Positions 26,745-36,943 of a stretch of 64,000 bases of DNA are shown in pieces. Under the pieces are notes generated by a model. It was given only the letters and a program-made list of their open reading frames with translations, made no database searches and had not been told where the DNA came from. Positions within the stretch are counted from its first letter, which is position 1; every line of letters starts with the position of its first letter. The stretch comes from Paramylibacter kogurei (GTDB taxonomy: Bacteria > Pseudomonadota > Alphaproteobacteria > Rhodobacterales > Rhodobacteraceae), in the NCBI RefSeq assembly GCF_002742285.1, contig NZ_MDGM01000012.1:806001-870000 (forward strand). Reading direction: 5' to 3'. The translations under genes were made by a program, and so were the position numbers.

Positions 26745-28043
26745 TTAGGATTTTCCAAGCAAATAAGCATCGCGCCGCGCGGTGCAATTTGGACGCGGAC
26801 ACACCGTGCACTGTAACCCAACCGCCAATTGGGGAAGGGCGGCAAAATTGGCGTTTGCCAACAATTCATAATTGGCGGTGAATAACATAATGCTTTCGTT
26901 TTGCGCAGGCATTCCGATTTGCGGCGGCGCAACGGGATATGAAATGCTAAACGTATAAAACCGCTCGCCCGTGGGCATGTCCAAAAATGCGCTAACAGGT
27001 TGGCCCGTTTGCGACATGCAACGATACACAGGCCAAAGCGCACAAGCACCACCAAATCGGGGTAGGTTAAAGGTGGACAATTGTTTGCGATACAAAACGG
27101 CACCAGACCCATCACATTGCAACAATCCAAATTTTGGCACATCAGCATCGGTTGGCATATGGGCAAGACGAAAACAGATTGACGATATATCGGTGTTCAG
27201 CATCTGTGCCAAAACCAAGGGATCATATCCCACCTGTTTGGCCTGTTCCATGAATGGATCAATCGGCAAGCGATGCGCCATATCAACGTAACTGTTAATC
27301 GATGCACGCAGTTTATCGCGATCCGCTGAATCACCATCGGTGTTTTCAATCAGCGCATCCGCCGAGGTGGTTTTATATTCAAGATCAGTCAAGAAATGAT
27401 TGTTTTGCTCTAACAATGCTTCGAAGGATAATGTGCCTTGGGTCATGGATTGGGTTTCAGAGCTGGGTTCAAAATGTTCTAAGACATCCGAAACCGTGGT
27501 TGATAAACGGTTTGCCTCGTCGCGCAAGTTGTCCATGAACCGTCTGGCCACATCAATTGGGACATCTGTTTCATTCGCCAAGATTTCTGCGGTGGATCGG
27601 ATTGTGGTGATGTTTGACAACATCAAATGCATGGCTTCTGCGAAAAACGGGTCGTGGTGCATTTGATCGGCAAGGGCGGTTAATTGTTGCTCCTGTTGAT
27701 CGACCTGATCTTGTAGGCGTGCAATCAAACGCGCGAATCCGGGGAAGCGGGCGGCGAATTCGGCGCTTCGGTCTGTTTCAATGGCAAAGCCGCGCATTTT
27801 CAACCCCGAACGTTTCACGCGATCAATCAGGGATGTATCCATGCCCTCGGACAGGGTTTGCGCATCAATGCCCAAGCCCTTTGCCAGCGCGATTAAGGTT
27901 TTACCAGCAATCGAGCGACGGTTGTGTTCAATCAGGTTAAGATACGACGCAGAAATCCCCGCAAGTGACGCAAGGTCCTTTTGCGAGAGGTTTTTTGATT
28001 TGCGGTTTTCACGGATACGTGTTCCCAAATGTGTTCGCGCCAT
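26745..28043 (-). CDS. XRE-type regulator with C-terminal DUF2083-like domain (RamB/ScfR family)
   Basis: A 432-residue regulator. Residues about 8-65 form an XRE helix-turn-helix (QKDLASLAGISASYLNLIEH). The C-terminal third (about 300-430) matches the short-chain acyl-CoA regulator domain DUF2083, with the cysteine cluster CTVCPRPNC. Relatives RamB and ScfR regulate acetate and propionate genes in actinobacteria. The IrrE-type HExxH motif expected between these domains is absent; instead residues 125-200 are helical and look a little like a HisKA dimerisation helix. It is divergent from the ABC-acs operon, the likely target. Confidence 0.82.
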   Translation of the reverse strand: MARTHLGTRIRENRKSKNLSQKDLASLAGISASYLNLIEHNRRSIAGKTLIALAKGLGIDAQTLSEGMDTSLIDRVKRSGLKMRGFAIETDRSAEFAARFPGFARLIARLQDQVDQQEQQLTALADQMHHDPFFAEAMHLMLSNITTIRSTAEILANETDVPIDVARRFMDNLRDEANRLSTTVSDVLEHFEPSSETQSMTQGTLSFEALLEQNNHFLTDLEYKTTSADALIENTDGDSADRDKLRASINSYVDMAHRLPIDPFMEQAKQVGYDPLVLAQMLNTDISSICFRLAHMPTDADVPKFGLLQCDGSGAVLYRKQLSTFNLPRFGGACALWPVYRCMSQTGQPVSAFLDMPTGERFYTFSISYPVAPPQIGMPAQNESIMLFTANYELLANANFAALPQLAVGLQCTVCPRPNCTARRDAYLLGKS

Positions 28044-28078
28044 AAATTATCCTTTGAAAACAGGTGGTTTTGCCTGTC

Positions 28079-28096
28079 TTGTAAATTAATTTACAT
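28079..28096. promoter_or_regulatory. 16-bp perfect palindrome, candidate operator
   Basis: TGTAAATTAATTTACA (28080-28095) is a perfect dyad 36 bases upstream of the XRE regulator start. It is built from TTGTAAA-type half sites and is a likely autoregulatory operator. Confidence 0.5.
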
Positions 28097-28121
28097 TTTG
28101 TGCAGATGCAAATATAAAATA

Positions 28122-28161
28122 TTTACAAAAAAACTGTTGATAAACAATAAGTTATTGTAAA
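28122..28161. promoter_or_regulatory. spaced inverted TTTACAA/TTGTAAA pair
   Basis: TTTACAA (28122-28128) and TTGTAAA (28155-28161) repeat the half site of the nearby palindrome, here separated by 26 bases on the side facing the ABC-acs operon. Possibly a second operator or looping site for the same regulator. Confidence 0.35.
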
Positions 28162-28252
28162 ACTTTCTAATCGCGCTAGCCTAAAGGCGTCAATCAGACA
28201 CTGGCGTATGCTGCGAGGAGGCATCATGCGGCCAGATTTAGGGAGGATAACT

Positions 28253-29590
28253 ATGTCTAACTTTACACGTCGTGGATTGTTGAAAACAGGTGCCGTTGCC
28301 GGTGCCGGTCTTGCAATGCCGACATTAATCACAAGCCCACTTGCGGCCTATACGAATGAACCAACAGGTGGTTCAGTTACATTGGGTTTCAACGTACCAC
28401 AAACGGGTCCATATGCGGACGAGGGCGCGGACGAACTTCGTGCGTATCAACTTGCTGTTGAGCACCTGAATGGTGGTGGCGACGGTGGTATGATGAACAC
28501 GTTTTCATCAAAAGCGCTTAAGGGTAACGGTATCCTTGGCAAGAAAGTGGAATATGTAACAGGTGACACGCAAACCAAATCTGATGCGGCGCGTGCTTCT
28601 GCGAAATCCATGATCGAAAAAGACGGCGCAATCATGATCACAGGTGGTTCTTCATCTGGTGTGGCTGTTGCTGTTCAAGGTCTGTGCCAAGAAGCTGGCG
28701 TTATCTTTATGGCCGGTTTGACACACTCGAATGACACAACTGGTAAAGACAAGAAAGCGAACGGTTTCCGTCACTTCTTTAACGGTTATATGTCTGGTGC
28801 TGCTTTGGCGCCTGTGTTGGCAAAAGAATATGGTACGGATCGTCGTGCATATCACCTGACAGCGGATTACACTTGGGGCTGGACGCAACAAGAATCCATC
28901 CAACAAGCGACCGAAGCCAAGGGCTGGAGCACAGTTAATAACGTGCTAACACCATTGGCGACGACTGACTTCTCGTCATATATCGCGCCTGTATTGAATT
29001 CTGGGGCAGATGTGCTGGTTCTGAACCACTACGGCGGTAACATGGTGAATTCACTGACAAACGCGGTTCAATTTGGTCTGCGTGACAAACAAGTGAACGG
29101 TAAAAACTTTGAAATCGTTGTGCCTCTGTATTCAGAGCTGATGGCCAAAGGTGCGGGTGAAAACATCAAAGGCATCTTGGGTTCAACCAACTGGTCTTGG
29201 ACACTTGGCGATGATGGTACCAAAGCGTTTGTTAAAGCATTCGGTGAAAAATATGGTTTCCCACCGTCAAATGCGGCGCAAACTGTTTATGCACAAACAT
29301 TGTTGTATGCGGATGCGTGTGAGCGCGCAGGTACATTCAACCCATGTGGCATTGCAGAGGCATTGGAAGGCTTTGAATTCGATGGTTTGGGCAATGGTCC
29401 AACATTGTATCGCAAAGAAGACCACCAGTGTTTCAAAGATGTGCTTGTGATGAAAGGCAAAGATAATCCAACAAACGAATACGATGCGTTGGAAATCGTC
29501 GAAGTCACACCACGTGCACAGGTTGAATATGCACCAGATCACCCAATGTTTGCGGGTGGCGATTTGGGTCAATGTAACCCAGGCGCATAA
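28253..29590 (+). CDS. branched-chain-type ABC transporter substrate-binding protein, Tat-exported
   Basis: Periplasmic binding protein of the LivJ-like type 1 fold, 445 residues. The N-terminus is a twin-arginine signal, TRRGLLKTG followed by a hydrophobic core and an Ala cleavage site near residue 31. The mature part begins with the family strand VTLGFNVPQTGPYADEGADE. Start at 28253 is set by GGGAGGA upstream. It heads an operon with two permeases, two ATPases and acs, so the ligand is more likely a short-chain acid or a compound yielding acetate than an amino acid. Two hairpins follow its stop codon. Confidence 0.88.
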   Translation: MSNFTRRGLLKTGAVAGAGLAMPTLITSPLAAYTNEPTGGSVTLGFNVPQTGPYADEGADELRAYQLAVEHLNGGGDGGMMNTFSSKALKGNGILGKKVEYVTGDTQTKSDAARASAKSMIEKDGAIMITGGSSSGVAVAVQGLCQEAGVIFMAGLTHSNDTTGKDKKANGFRHFFNGYMSGAALAPVLAKEYGTDRRAYHLTADYTWGWTQQESIQQATEAKGWSTVNNVLTPLATTDFSSYIAPVLNSGADVLVLNHYGGNMVNSLTNAVQFGLRDKQVNGKNFEIVVPLYSELMAKGAGENIKGILGSTNWSWTLGDDGTKAFVKAFGEKYGFPPSNAAQTVYAQTLLYADACERAGTFNPCGIAEALEGFEFDGLGNGPTLYRKEDHQCFKDVLVMKGKDNPTNEYDALEIVEVTPRAQVEYAPDHPMFAGGDLGQCNPGA

Positions 29591-29609
29591 TTTTATCGCA
29601 CAACTTAAC

Positions 29610-29664
29610 GATCACGCTGGCGTAAATGCTGGCGTGATCTGCTCACCGCGGGGAACGCGGTTTT
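29610..29664 (+). terminator. two intercistronic hairpins after the binding-protein gene
   Basis: The first is an 8-bp stem GATCACGC/GCGTGATC (29610-29639). The second is CCGCG/CGCGG with a GGGAA loop and four T (29646-29664), a weak terminator shape. They probably lower expression of the permease genes relative to the binding protein. Confidence 0.55.
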
Positions 29665-29687
29665 CAGATTATACAGGGTAGAGAGCA

Positions 29688-30734
29688 ATGGATCAGTTCC
29701 TTTTACAGGTATTGAACGGGCTGGACAAAGGCAGCGCATATGCGCTGATTGCGTTGGGGCTTACACTTATTTTTGGTACGCTGGGTGTGGTGAATTTCGC
29801 CCACGGCGCGCTGTTCATGGTGGGGGCGTTCTGCGCCGTTTCCATGCAAAAAATCTTTGAAATTTCGAAGATTACAATCGACGCAACAAAAACAGATTTT
29901 TTGGGCAATCCGTTAAAGGTGAAAACGCCCTATGTGATTGAATGGTTTGGGGAATCCGCAGGGAATGCGATGATCAACTGGTCGGTTCCTCTGGCGATTT
30001 TGCTTGCCATTCCGGTGATGTTGCTGGTGGGCTACATCATGGAACGCGGTTTGATCAAACATTTCTATAAACGCCCCCATGCGGATCAGATTTTGGTGAC
30101 ATTCGGTTTGGCGATTGTGATCCAAGAAATTGTAAAAGCATCTTATGGCGCGAACCCAATCCCAACACCCGCACCAAGCCAATTTGTCGGTTCATTCGAT
30201 TTTGGTGTGTTGCTGGGCATGGATCCAAACGCGGTCATCTATCCTTATTGGCGTTTGATTTATTTCGCGTTTTCCGCTGTGATCATCAGCGCGGTTTTTG
30301 CATTCCTACGCTTTACCACATTTGGAATGGTTGTGCGTGCGGGCATGGCCGATCGTGAAACGGTTGGTTTGCTGGGGATTAATATTGATCGTCGCTTTAC
30401 CTTGATGTTTGGCGCCGCTGCCGCGGTGGCGGGGCTGGCGGGTGTGATGTACACGCCAATCAATTCCCCCAATTATCATATGGGGATGGATTTCCTTGTA
30501 TTGTCATTCGTTGTGGTTGTTGTTGGCGGCATGGGCAGTTTGCCCGGTGCGGTTCTTGCGGGCTTTATGCTTGGCATTTTAGAAAGCTTTGCGTCAATGA
30601 ACGCAGTCAAAGAATTCTTTGAAATGCTTTACCTTCCGTCGATCGACCAAATCATCATCTATCTTGTTGCCATTATCGTTTTGCTGACCCGACCACGTGG
30701 TTTGATGGGCAAAGCTGGCGTAATGGAGGAATAA
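29688..30734 (+). CDS. branched-chain-type ABC transporter permease (LivH family)
   Basis: Inner-membrane permease of 348 residues with about eight to nine hydrophobic segments. The family start GSAYALIALGLTLIFGTLGV and the loop GAAAAVAGLAGVMYTPI are present. An insertion near residues 60-100, longer than in LivH, includes a stretch probably in the periplasm. It is spaced 97 bases from the binding-protein gene and directly abuts the LivM-type gene (30734/30735). Confidence 0.92.
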   Translation: MDQFLLQVLNGLDKGSAYALIALGLTLIFGTLGVVNFAHGALFMVGAFCAVSMQKIFEISKITIDATKTDFLGNPLKVKTPYVIEWFGESAGNAMINWSVPLAILLAIPVMLLVGYIMERGLIKHFYKRPHADQILVTFGLAIVIQEIVKASYGANPIPTPAPSQFVGSFDFGVLLGMDPNAVIYPYWRLIYFAFSAVIISAVFAFLRFTTFGMVVRAGMADRETVGLLGINIDRRFTLMFGAAAAVAGLAGVMYTPINSPNYHMGMDFLVLSFVVVVVGGMGSLPGAVLAGFMLGILESFASMNAVKEFFEMLYLPSIDQIIIYLVAIIVLLTRPRGLMGKAGVMEE

Positions 30735-31934
30735 ATGAATACTTTCAGCAAAGCAGACAAAAACACACTGTTATTTGTCATTATCATCACCATGCTCGCG
30801 CCGTTCATCTTGAACCCGTTTCCAGAAGGCTCGGCCATGGCACAGTTTAACGCAGGCTATCCCGATTTGATGCAGCGTTTCGCAATCTTTGGTATCTTGG
30901 CCGTTGGATTTAACATCCTATTTGGCCTGACAGGGTATCTATCATTTGGGCATGCCGCATTTTTGGGTGTGGGTTCATATTCCGCCGTTTGGATGTTCAA
31001 GCTCTTGTCGATGAATATCATTCCGGCATTGATCCTGTCAGTGATTATCGCGGGCATATTCGCGTTGGTCATCGGGTTTATCTCGCTGCGCCGATCTGGG
31101 ATTTACTTTTCAATCCTTACGCTTGCTTTTGCTCAGATGAGCTTTTCGCTTGCGTATTCGGTTTTGACACCAATCACCAATGGTGAAACGGGTTTGCAAA
31201 TCACGTTGAACGATCCACGTATTTTGGATGGTGGAACAGGTGCGGGTAACTTGCCAGTCACCGGTTTGTTCGGGCTTGAAATGCGTAACACATTTACACT
31301 TGATTTGGGTGCATGGGCGTTTCAATTCAACGTTGGCTATTACATCTGCGCGATCTTCTTGATCTTGGCTTTCTATCTGTCGATGCGGATTTTCCGTTCA
31401 CCGTTTGGGTTGATGTTGCGTGCGATTAAAACCAATCAAACGCGCTTGAACTACACGGGTCTAAACTCGCGTCCATATACATTGGCGGCATTCGTCATCT
31501 CTGGCATGTACGCAGGTCTTGCGGGTGGTTTGATGGCGGCAATGGACCCGTTGGCGGGTGCGGAACGTATGCAATGGACGGCATCAGGTGAAATCGTTTT
31601 GATGACAATCCTTGGCGGTGCGGGCACATTGCTTGGCCCTGTATTGGGTGCTGGATTCATCAAATATTTCGAAAACATCTTTTCAAAGATCAACGACAAT
31701 GTGTTGCACACATGGTTTTCGATCCTGCCTGATGGTTTGGAAAATGCGATTGTTTGGGTGCTTCATTTCTTTGTCGGTAAGGGCTGGCATTTAACACTTG
31801 GCATGTTGTTCATGCTGGTGGTGATCTTCCTTCCCGGTGGTTTGATGGAAGGTGCGGATCGTATCCGTGCACGATTTGGCCGCAACAAAGGCAAAGGCGA
31901 AGATACGCCAAATGCCACCAACCCAGCAGAATAA
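30735..31934 (+). CDS. branched-chain-type ABC transporter permease (LivM family)
   Basis: Second inner-membrane permease, 399 residues, with about ten hydrophobic segments. Family blocks are [21 protein letters not shown] and the cytoplasmic coupling region [18 protein letters not shown]. It ends in a charged tail of about 25 residues. It starts on the base after the LivH-type stop codon and is followed by the ATPase genes 14 bases later. It pairs with the LivH-type subunit to form the channel. Confidence 0.92.
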   Translation: MNTFSKADKNTLLFVIIITMLAPFILNPFPEGSAMAQFNAGYPDLMQRFAIFGILAVGFNILFGLTGYLSFGHAAFLGVGSYSAVWMFKLLSMNIIPALILSVIIAGIFALVIGFISLRRSGIYFSILTLAFAQMSFSLAYSVLTPITNGETGLQITLNDPRILDGGTGAGNLPVTGLFGLEMRNTFTLDLGAWAFQFNVGYYICAIFLILAFYLSMRIFRSPFGLMLRAIKTNQTRLNYTGLNSRPYTLAAFVISGMYAGLAGGLMAAMDPLAGAERMQWTASGEIVLMTILGGAGTLLGPVLGAGFIKYFENIFSKINDNVLHTWFSILPDGLENAIVWVLHFFVGKGWHLTLGMLFMLVVIFLPGGLMEGADRIRARFGRNKGKGEDTPNATNPAE

Positions 31935-31948
31935 GGAGCGGATTTCAA

Positions 31949-32704
31949 ATGGGTATTTTAGAAGTCCAAAATGTGAATAAATCCTTTGGTGGGTTGAAGG
32001 CATTGCAAAATGTGAACCTCAATATCGAAGAGGGCACAATTCACGCGATTATCGGGCCAAACGGTGCGGGTAAATCAACATTGTTGAACTGTTTTGTGGG
32101 CAAATTGGTCCCTGACACTGGAACGGTGATGTTTAATGGGCAATCTTTGTTGGGGATCAAACCCCACGAGATTAACCAAACAGGCGTTTCACGCGTGTTC
32201 CAAACGCCAGAGATTTTTACAGATCTTTCAGTGATGGAAAACGTGTTGATCCCGTGTTTTGCAAAACGCGACGGGGCGTTCAAAATGAACGCGCTCAACC
32301 GCGTGCGCAACGAGGTTGATATTCAAGAAAAAGCCGAACAGATGTTGATTGATGTCAACATGATCGACAAACGCGATATGATTGCATCATCCATGTCACG
32401 CGGCGATAAACGCCGCCTTGAAATGGCGATGTGTTTGGCACAAGACCCCAAGCTTTTGTTGTTGGATGAGCCAACGGCGGGCATGGCGCGTGCAGATACG
32501 AATAACACAATCGATTTGTTATCCGAAATTCAGGATCGCCGCCATATCACCATGGCTGTGATTGAACACGATATGCATGTGGTGTTTTCGCTGGCGCAAA
32601 AGATTAGCGTGTTGGCACAAGGCACTGTTATCGTTGAAGACTTACCAGAAAATATTAAGGGCCATCCAAAGGTTCAAGAAGCTTACCTTGGGGGGGCACA
32701 TTAA
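31949..32704 (+). CDS. ABC transporter ATP-binding protein (LivG family)
   Basis: Cytoplasmic ATPase of 251 residues. Walker A is GPNGAGKST, Walker B LLLLDEPTAG, and the switch His is in VIEHDMHVV. The signature motif is MSRGDKRRLE, diverged from the usual LSGGQ. The family-typical GVSRVFQTPEIF is present. Its last base overlaps the start of the second ATPase gene (TAATG). Confidence 0.93.
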   Translation: MGILEVQNVNKSFGGLKALQNVNLNIEEGTIHAIIGPNGAGKSTLLNCFVGKLVPDTGTVMFNGQSLLGIKPHEINQTGVSRVFQTPEIFTDLSVMENVLIPCFAKRDGAFKMNALNRVRNEVDIQEKAEQMLIDVNMIDKRDMIASSMSRGDKRRLEMAMCLAQDPKLLLLDEPTAGMARADTNNTIDLLSEIQDRRHITMAVIEHDMHVVFSLAQKISVLAQGTVIVEDLPENIKGHPKVQEAYLGGAH

Positions 32705-33444
32705 TGGCGAATATGAACGCAAACCACGCGCAAAACGCACCAGCGTATTTTTCGGCACATGATATCCATGCATATTATGGCGAAAGCTATATCGTACAAG
32801 GCGTGTCAATGAATGTTCACGAAGGTGAAATTCTGGCACTGCTTGGGCGCAATGGCGCAGGGAAAACATCAACATTGCGTGCACTTGCACGCCTTGATGA
32901 TCCTGCGGTGCATAAGGGTGAAATCTGGCTTGATCATCAACCGCTTCATACGATGAAATCATATCAGGCGGCGCAGGCTGGCATCGCATTGGTGCCAGAG
33001 GATCGGCGCATCATCCAAGGTTTAACAGTTGAAGAAAATATTCAACTGGCACAAATTGAACCGCCCATTGGTTGGTCGCTGGAACGCATTTATGATCTGT
33101 TTCCACGTCTGGGCGAGCGGCGCAAACAAGAGGGCACAACCCTGTCTGGTGGCGAGCAACAAATGCTGGCAATTGGGCGCGCATTGTCCCGTGATATCAA
33201 ACTTTTGCTGCTTGATGAACCCTACGAAGGTCTAGCCCCCGTTATCGTTCAAGAGATCGAAAAAACGTTGCATCTGATCCGTGAGCAGGGCATCACAACG
33301 ATCATTGTGGAACAAAACGCAGTGGCTGCTTTGAACCTGGCTGATCGCGCTTTGATCTTGGATACAGGGCAAGTTGTCTTTGACGGCACCGCAAAAGAGG
33401 TGTTGGATAACGAAGAGCTACGCCACGAATATTTGGCCATCTAG
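32704..33444 (+). CDS. ABC transporter ATP-binding protein (LivF family)
   Basis: Second ATPase, 246 residues. Walker A is GRNGAGKTS, the signature is TLSGGEQQMLAIGRAL, Walker B is LLLLDEPYEGLAP and the switch His is replaced by Gln in IIVEQNAVAAL, as usual in LivF proteins. The first 15 residues are a non-conserved extension. It is translationally coupled to the LivG-type gene and followed 27 bases later by acs. Together these five genes form a complete importer. Confidence 0.93.
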   Translation: MANMNANHAQNAPAYFSAHDIHAYYGESYIVQGVSMNVHEGEILALLGRNGAGKTSTLRALARLDDPAVHKGEIWLDHQPLHTMKSYQAAQAGIALVPEDRRIIQGLTVEENIQLAQIEPPIGWSLERIYDLFPRLGERRKQEGTTLSGGEQQMLAIGRALSRDIKLLLLDEPYEGLAPVIVQEIEKTLHLIREQGITTIIVEQNAVAALNLADRALILDTGQVVFDGTAKEVLDNEELRHEYLAI

Positions 33445-33471
33445 CGCCAATTCAGACGAAAGGTATTGAAT

Positions 33472-35415
33472 ATGACCGACCCGATTTTCCCACCAAGCGC
33501 GAAAGTCGCTGCAAACGCGCATGCGGATGCCAAAAAATACGAAGAAATGTATGCAGCATCTGTAAACGACCCAGAGTCATTTTGGGGCGAACATGGCAAA
33601 CGTCTGGATTGGATGACACCATACACAAAGGTGAAGAACACAACGTTCGCATATCCTGATGTGTCGATCAAATGGTATGAGGATGGTGAACTGAATGTAT
33701 GTGTGAATTGCGTTGATCGCCATTTGGAAAAACGCGGCGATCAAGTTGCAATTATCTGGGAAAGCGATGAACCAGGTGGTGATGAAAAGATCACTTACAA
33801 AAAGCTTCACCAAGAGGTGTCAAAGCTTGCCAATGTTTATAAATCATTGGGCGTTAAAAAAGGTGATCGCGTTGTTCTCTATATGCCGATGATCCCAGAG
33901 GCGGCATATGCTATGCTGGCCTGTGCGCGTATTGGTGCGATCCATTCCATCGTGTTTGGTGGGTTTTCACCCGATGCGTTGGCATCACGCATCGCCGATA
34001 GCAAGGCAGCATTGGTTGTCACCGCAGACGAAGGCCCACGCGGTGGGCGTGCTGTTGGGCTAAAGAAAAATGTTGATGCGGCCTTGGACATTTGCGGTGA
34101 TGTCACCACACTTGTTGTGGCACGCACAGGCGGTGGACCCGGCAACAAAGAGGGGCGCGATCATGATTACGCAACCCTGATGGCTGATGCATCTCCCGAT
34201 TGCCCCGCGGAAAAAATGAACGCAGAGGATCCACTATTCGTTCTTTATACATCTGGTTCAACGGGCAAGCCGAAGGGCGTTGTCCATACATCAGGTGGTT
34301 ATCTGGTGTCCGCATCCATGACCCATCAATATACGTTCGATTATCATGATGGTGATGTGTATTGGTGTACGGCGGATGTGGGTTGGATCACGGGCCACAG
34401 CTATATCGTTTATGGCCCGCTGGCCAATGGCGCGACGACCTTGATGTTCGAAGGCACGCCAACATATCCAGACGCATCGCGTTTTTGGCAGGTGTGTGAA
34501 AAACACAAGGTCAATCAATTTTACACTGCCCCAACGGCGATCCGTTCATTGATGGCGCTTGGTGATGATCCGGTGAATAAATGCGATCTATCGGCGCTCA
34601 AGGTTTTGGGAACCGTGGGCGAGCCGATCAATCCTGAGGCATGGAATTGGTATCATAACGTTGTGGGCAAGGGAAAAGTGCCCATCGTTGACACATGGTG
34701 GCAAACCGAAACGGGTGCACATATGATGACCCCATTACCAGGTGCTACACCGACAAAACCGGGCTCAGCGACCAAACCATTCTTTGGTGTGCAACCTGTC
34801 GTTCTTGACCCAACCACAGGCAAAGAAATCACCACAACTGAGGCCGAAGGCGTATTAGCAATCAAAGACAGCTGGCCCAGCCAAATGCGCACGGTTTATG
34901 GCGATCATGAGCGTTTCGTGAACACCTATTTCGCCGCCTACAAAGGATATTATTTCACCGAAGACGGCTGTCGTCGTGACAAGGATGGATATTATTGGAT
35001 CACGGGGCGTGTGGACGATGTGTTGAACGTATCAGGCCACCGTATGGGCACCGCCGAAATCGAAAGCGCACTTGTCGCCCATCCAAATGTGGCAGAGGCC
35101 GCCGTGGTGGGATACCCACACGCGGTCAAGGGGCAGGGCATTTATTGTTATGTCACGCTGAACGCGGGTGTTGAATCATCCGATGATTTGCGCGTTGAAT
35201 TGCGCAACTGGGTGCGCAAACAAATTGGCCCCGTTGCATCACCTGATTTGATACAATGGGCGCCAGGTTTGCCCAAAACCCGTTCAGGCAAAATCATGCG
35301 CCGCATTTTGCGCAAAGTGGCCGAAGATGATTTTGGAAGCCTTGGCGACACATCCACATTGGCGGAGCCAGAGGTCGTGGATGATCTGATCGCAAACCGC
35401 ATGAACCGCGGCTAA
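33472..35415 (+). CDS. acs: acetyl-CoA synthetase
   Basis: Activates acetate to acetyl-CoA through acetyl-AMP. The 647 residues match Acs length and show the AMP-binding motif [18 protein letters not shown], the adenylate-forming TWWQTETG, the hinge/ligand [14 protein letters not shown] and the C-terminal regulatory lysine in [11 protein letters not shown], the site normally acetylated by Pat-type enzymes. Start is the ATG at 33472, with GAAAGG upstream. It is the last gene of the ABC importer operon and is followed by a very strong terminator. The link suggests that imported substrate is directly activated; propionate or another short-chain acid is possible. Confidence 0.96.
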   Translation: MTDPIFPPSAKVAANAHADAKKYEEMYAASVNDPESFWGEHGKRLDWMTPYTKVKNTTFAYPDVSIKWYEDGELNVCVNCVDRHLEKRGDQVAIIWESDEPGGDEKITYKKLHQEVSKLANVYKSLGVKKGDRVVLYMPMIPEAAYAMLACARIGAIHSIVFGGFSPDALASRIADSKAALVVTADEGPRGGRAVGLKKNVDAALDICGDVTTLVVARTGGGPGNKEGRDHDYATLMADASPDCPAEKMNAEDPLFVLYTSGSTGKPKGVVHTSGGYLVSASMTHQYTFDYHDGDVYWCTADVGWITGHSYIVYGPLANGATTLMFEGTPTYPDASRFWQVCEKHKVNQFYTAPTAIRSLMALGDDPVNKCDLSALKVLGTVGEPINPEAWNWYHNVVGKGKVPIVDTWWQTETGAHMMTPLPGATPTKPGSATKPFFGVQPVVLDPTTGKEITTTEAEGVLAIKDSWPSQMRTVYGDHERFVNTYFAAYKGYYFTEDGCRRDKDGYYWITGRVDDVLNVSGHRMGTAEIESALVAHPNVAEAAVVGYPHAVKGQGIYCYVTLNAGVESSDDLRVELRNWVRKQIGPVASPDLIQWAPGLPKTRSGKIMRRILRKVAEDDFGSLGDTSTLAEPEVVDDLIANRMNRG

Positions 35416-35431
35416 ATTAACAGATGAATTA

Positions 35432-35466
35432 AATCCCCCAAGACTCTGATCTTGGGGGATTTTTTT
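35432..35466 (+). terminator. strong rho-independent terminator of the ABC-acs operon
   Basis: A 12-bp perfect stem AATCCCCCAAGA/TCTTGGGGGATT (35432-35443 with 35450-35461), six-base loop and a run of T. Its A-rich left flank may also let it act for the converging hpaB gene. Confidence 0.92.
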
Positions 35467-35470
35467 ATGA

Positions 35471-36934
35471 TTAGCTTTCGGCTAGCAACGCATCAACGCG
35501 ATCTGTCACGCGATCTTTGTCATAAAGATCAAAATAGGCCGCGTGCATCAAATGTGGTGGTCCGAAAAAGAACCGCTCGTAAAGCGCTTGGCGATTACCA
35601 AATCCCGAAACCGCCACATCATGCGCCAAACGGTATAATGCCACGCGATCCTTGGAATCCAAATTTGCAACTTGGAAATATTGCAATACATCTGGGGTCA
35701 GATCATTGGCAAAGTCCGCCTCGGCAGGGGTAGCCATCAATGATGATGATCCCATCATTTGCAGAATTTCCACCATGCGCGGGTAATATTTCGGGAACAA
35801 ATTGCGCGATGTATCAAGCGGGCTGCGCAATGGGATGAAATTGCCATATTCATCTTCATGTGCTTCGGCTTCTGCTTGGTAAAGCAAGGCGCGGATGGTT
35901 TCGGTCATTAACATGACCTCTGACACCATGCCCTTCATCGCCAAATCGCGATCACGGCCCGTGGCCTTGAGGATGGACACCAAAATACCTGTTAAAAACT
36001 CGGCCTTTGCCAGTTTCCCACATGCCACCTGATGCGCCATATGCACCACGGCATTGGTGGCACCAAACGCTTGGTTGCACAATTCTGGTTCGCCATACAT
36101 GAACACGCGTTCCCATGGCACCAAGACATTGTCGAATATCACGACCGCATCCATTTCTTCAAACCGCGATGCAAGAGGGGCGTCAAAATGGGATTTTCCG
36201 TGATCATATGTATCACGACAAATCATTTTTAGACCCTTGGTTGCAATCGGAATTGCGAATGCAAAGGCAAATGGTTCATTGGCGGGGTCTGCACGTAATA
36301 CGGTTGATGGGAAAACCTCAATCTCATCGGCCGATGGGCCAAGTGTTGCGAGCAATCGCGCGCCATTCACGATGATTCCGGCATCGGTTTCTTTCACCAC
36401 ATGCAATGCCACTTCGCTGCTAAATTTACCTGCGGCGGCTTGGGCGTGGCTAATCTGTGGGTTGACCAATGTATGGGTTAAAACCTTGTCATTGGTGCGG
36501 ACATGGTCATAAAAATTGGTCATGTTTTGCGAAAAATCTGCTTGGCCTTTGGTGCCTTGTGCCAAAAACGATGTGGCGGATGCAAATGACATCACCGATG
36601 CGTTCTTGTAGTCAGGTGTGCGCCCAAACATCCCGTTCGACCATTTCGCCCATTCGTAATAGGCGCGACCCTTGGCTAGAATGTCTTCTTTGGATTTTGG
36701 AATTTTGAACGACATGGCGCAACGCGATCCGTCGTTATCCTGATAGGTGACAGTGTCGCGATATTTTTCATCATGCTGGCGATCCAGAAAACCCGCCAGA
36801 GTTTGCACGCCGCGTTTAATGCCAGGCTCGGTGGTGACATCGGCCACGCGTTTTCCACGTGTCCACACCTCGCGTTCATCTTGAAGCCCCGCAATATATT
36901 GCGCACCTGTACGAATGCCATTTCCCAAGGTCAT
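35471..36934 (-). CDS. hpaB: 4-hydroxyphenylacetate 3-monooxygenase-type oxygenase (HpaB family)
   Basis: FADH2-dependent aromatic hydroxylase of 487 residues in the HpaB family, which ortho-hydroxylates phenols such as 4-hydroxyphenylacetate. Family features are the N-terminal LGNGIRTGAQYIAGL, the acyl-CoA dehydrogenase-like middle with NVLVPWERVF, and the C-terminal YERFFFGPP. The partner flavin reductase (HpaC) is not nearby. It follows the MarR regulator by 9 bases on the same strand. Its exact phenolic substrate is unproven. Confidence 0.88.
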   Translation of the reverse strand: MTLGNGIRTGAQYIAGLQDEREVWTRGKRVADVTTEPGIKRGVQTLAGFLDRQHDEKYRDTVTYQDNDGSRCAMSFKIPKSKEDILAKGRAYYEWAKWSNGMFGRTPDYKNASVMSFASATSFLAQGTKGQADFSQNMTNFYDHVRTNDKVLTHTLVNPQISHAQAAAGKFSSEVALHVVKETDAGIIVNGARLLATLGPSADEIEVFPSTVLRADPANEPFAFAFAIPIATKGLKMICRDTYDHGKSHFDAPLASRFEEMDAVVIFDNVLVPWERVFMYGEPELCNQAFGATNAVVHMAHQVACGKLAKAEFLTGILVSILKATGRDRDLAMKGMVSEVMLMTETIRALLYQAEAEAHEDEYGNFIPLRSPLDTSRNLFPKYYPRMVEILQMMGSSSLMATPAEADFANDLTPDVLQYFQVANLDSKDRVALYRLAHDVAVSGFGNRQALYERFFFGPPHLMHAAYFDLYDKDRVTDRVDALLAES

Positions 36935-36943
36935 TTGTTCCTC

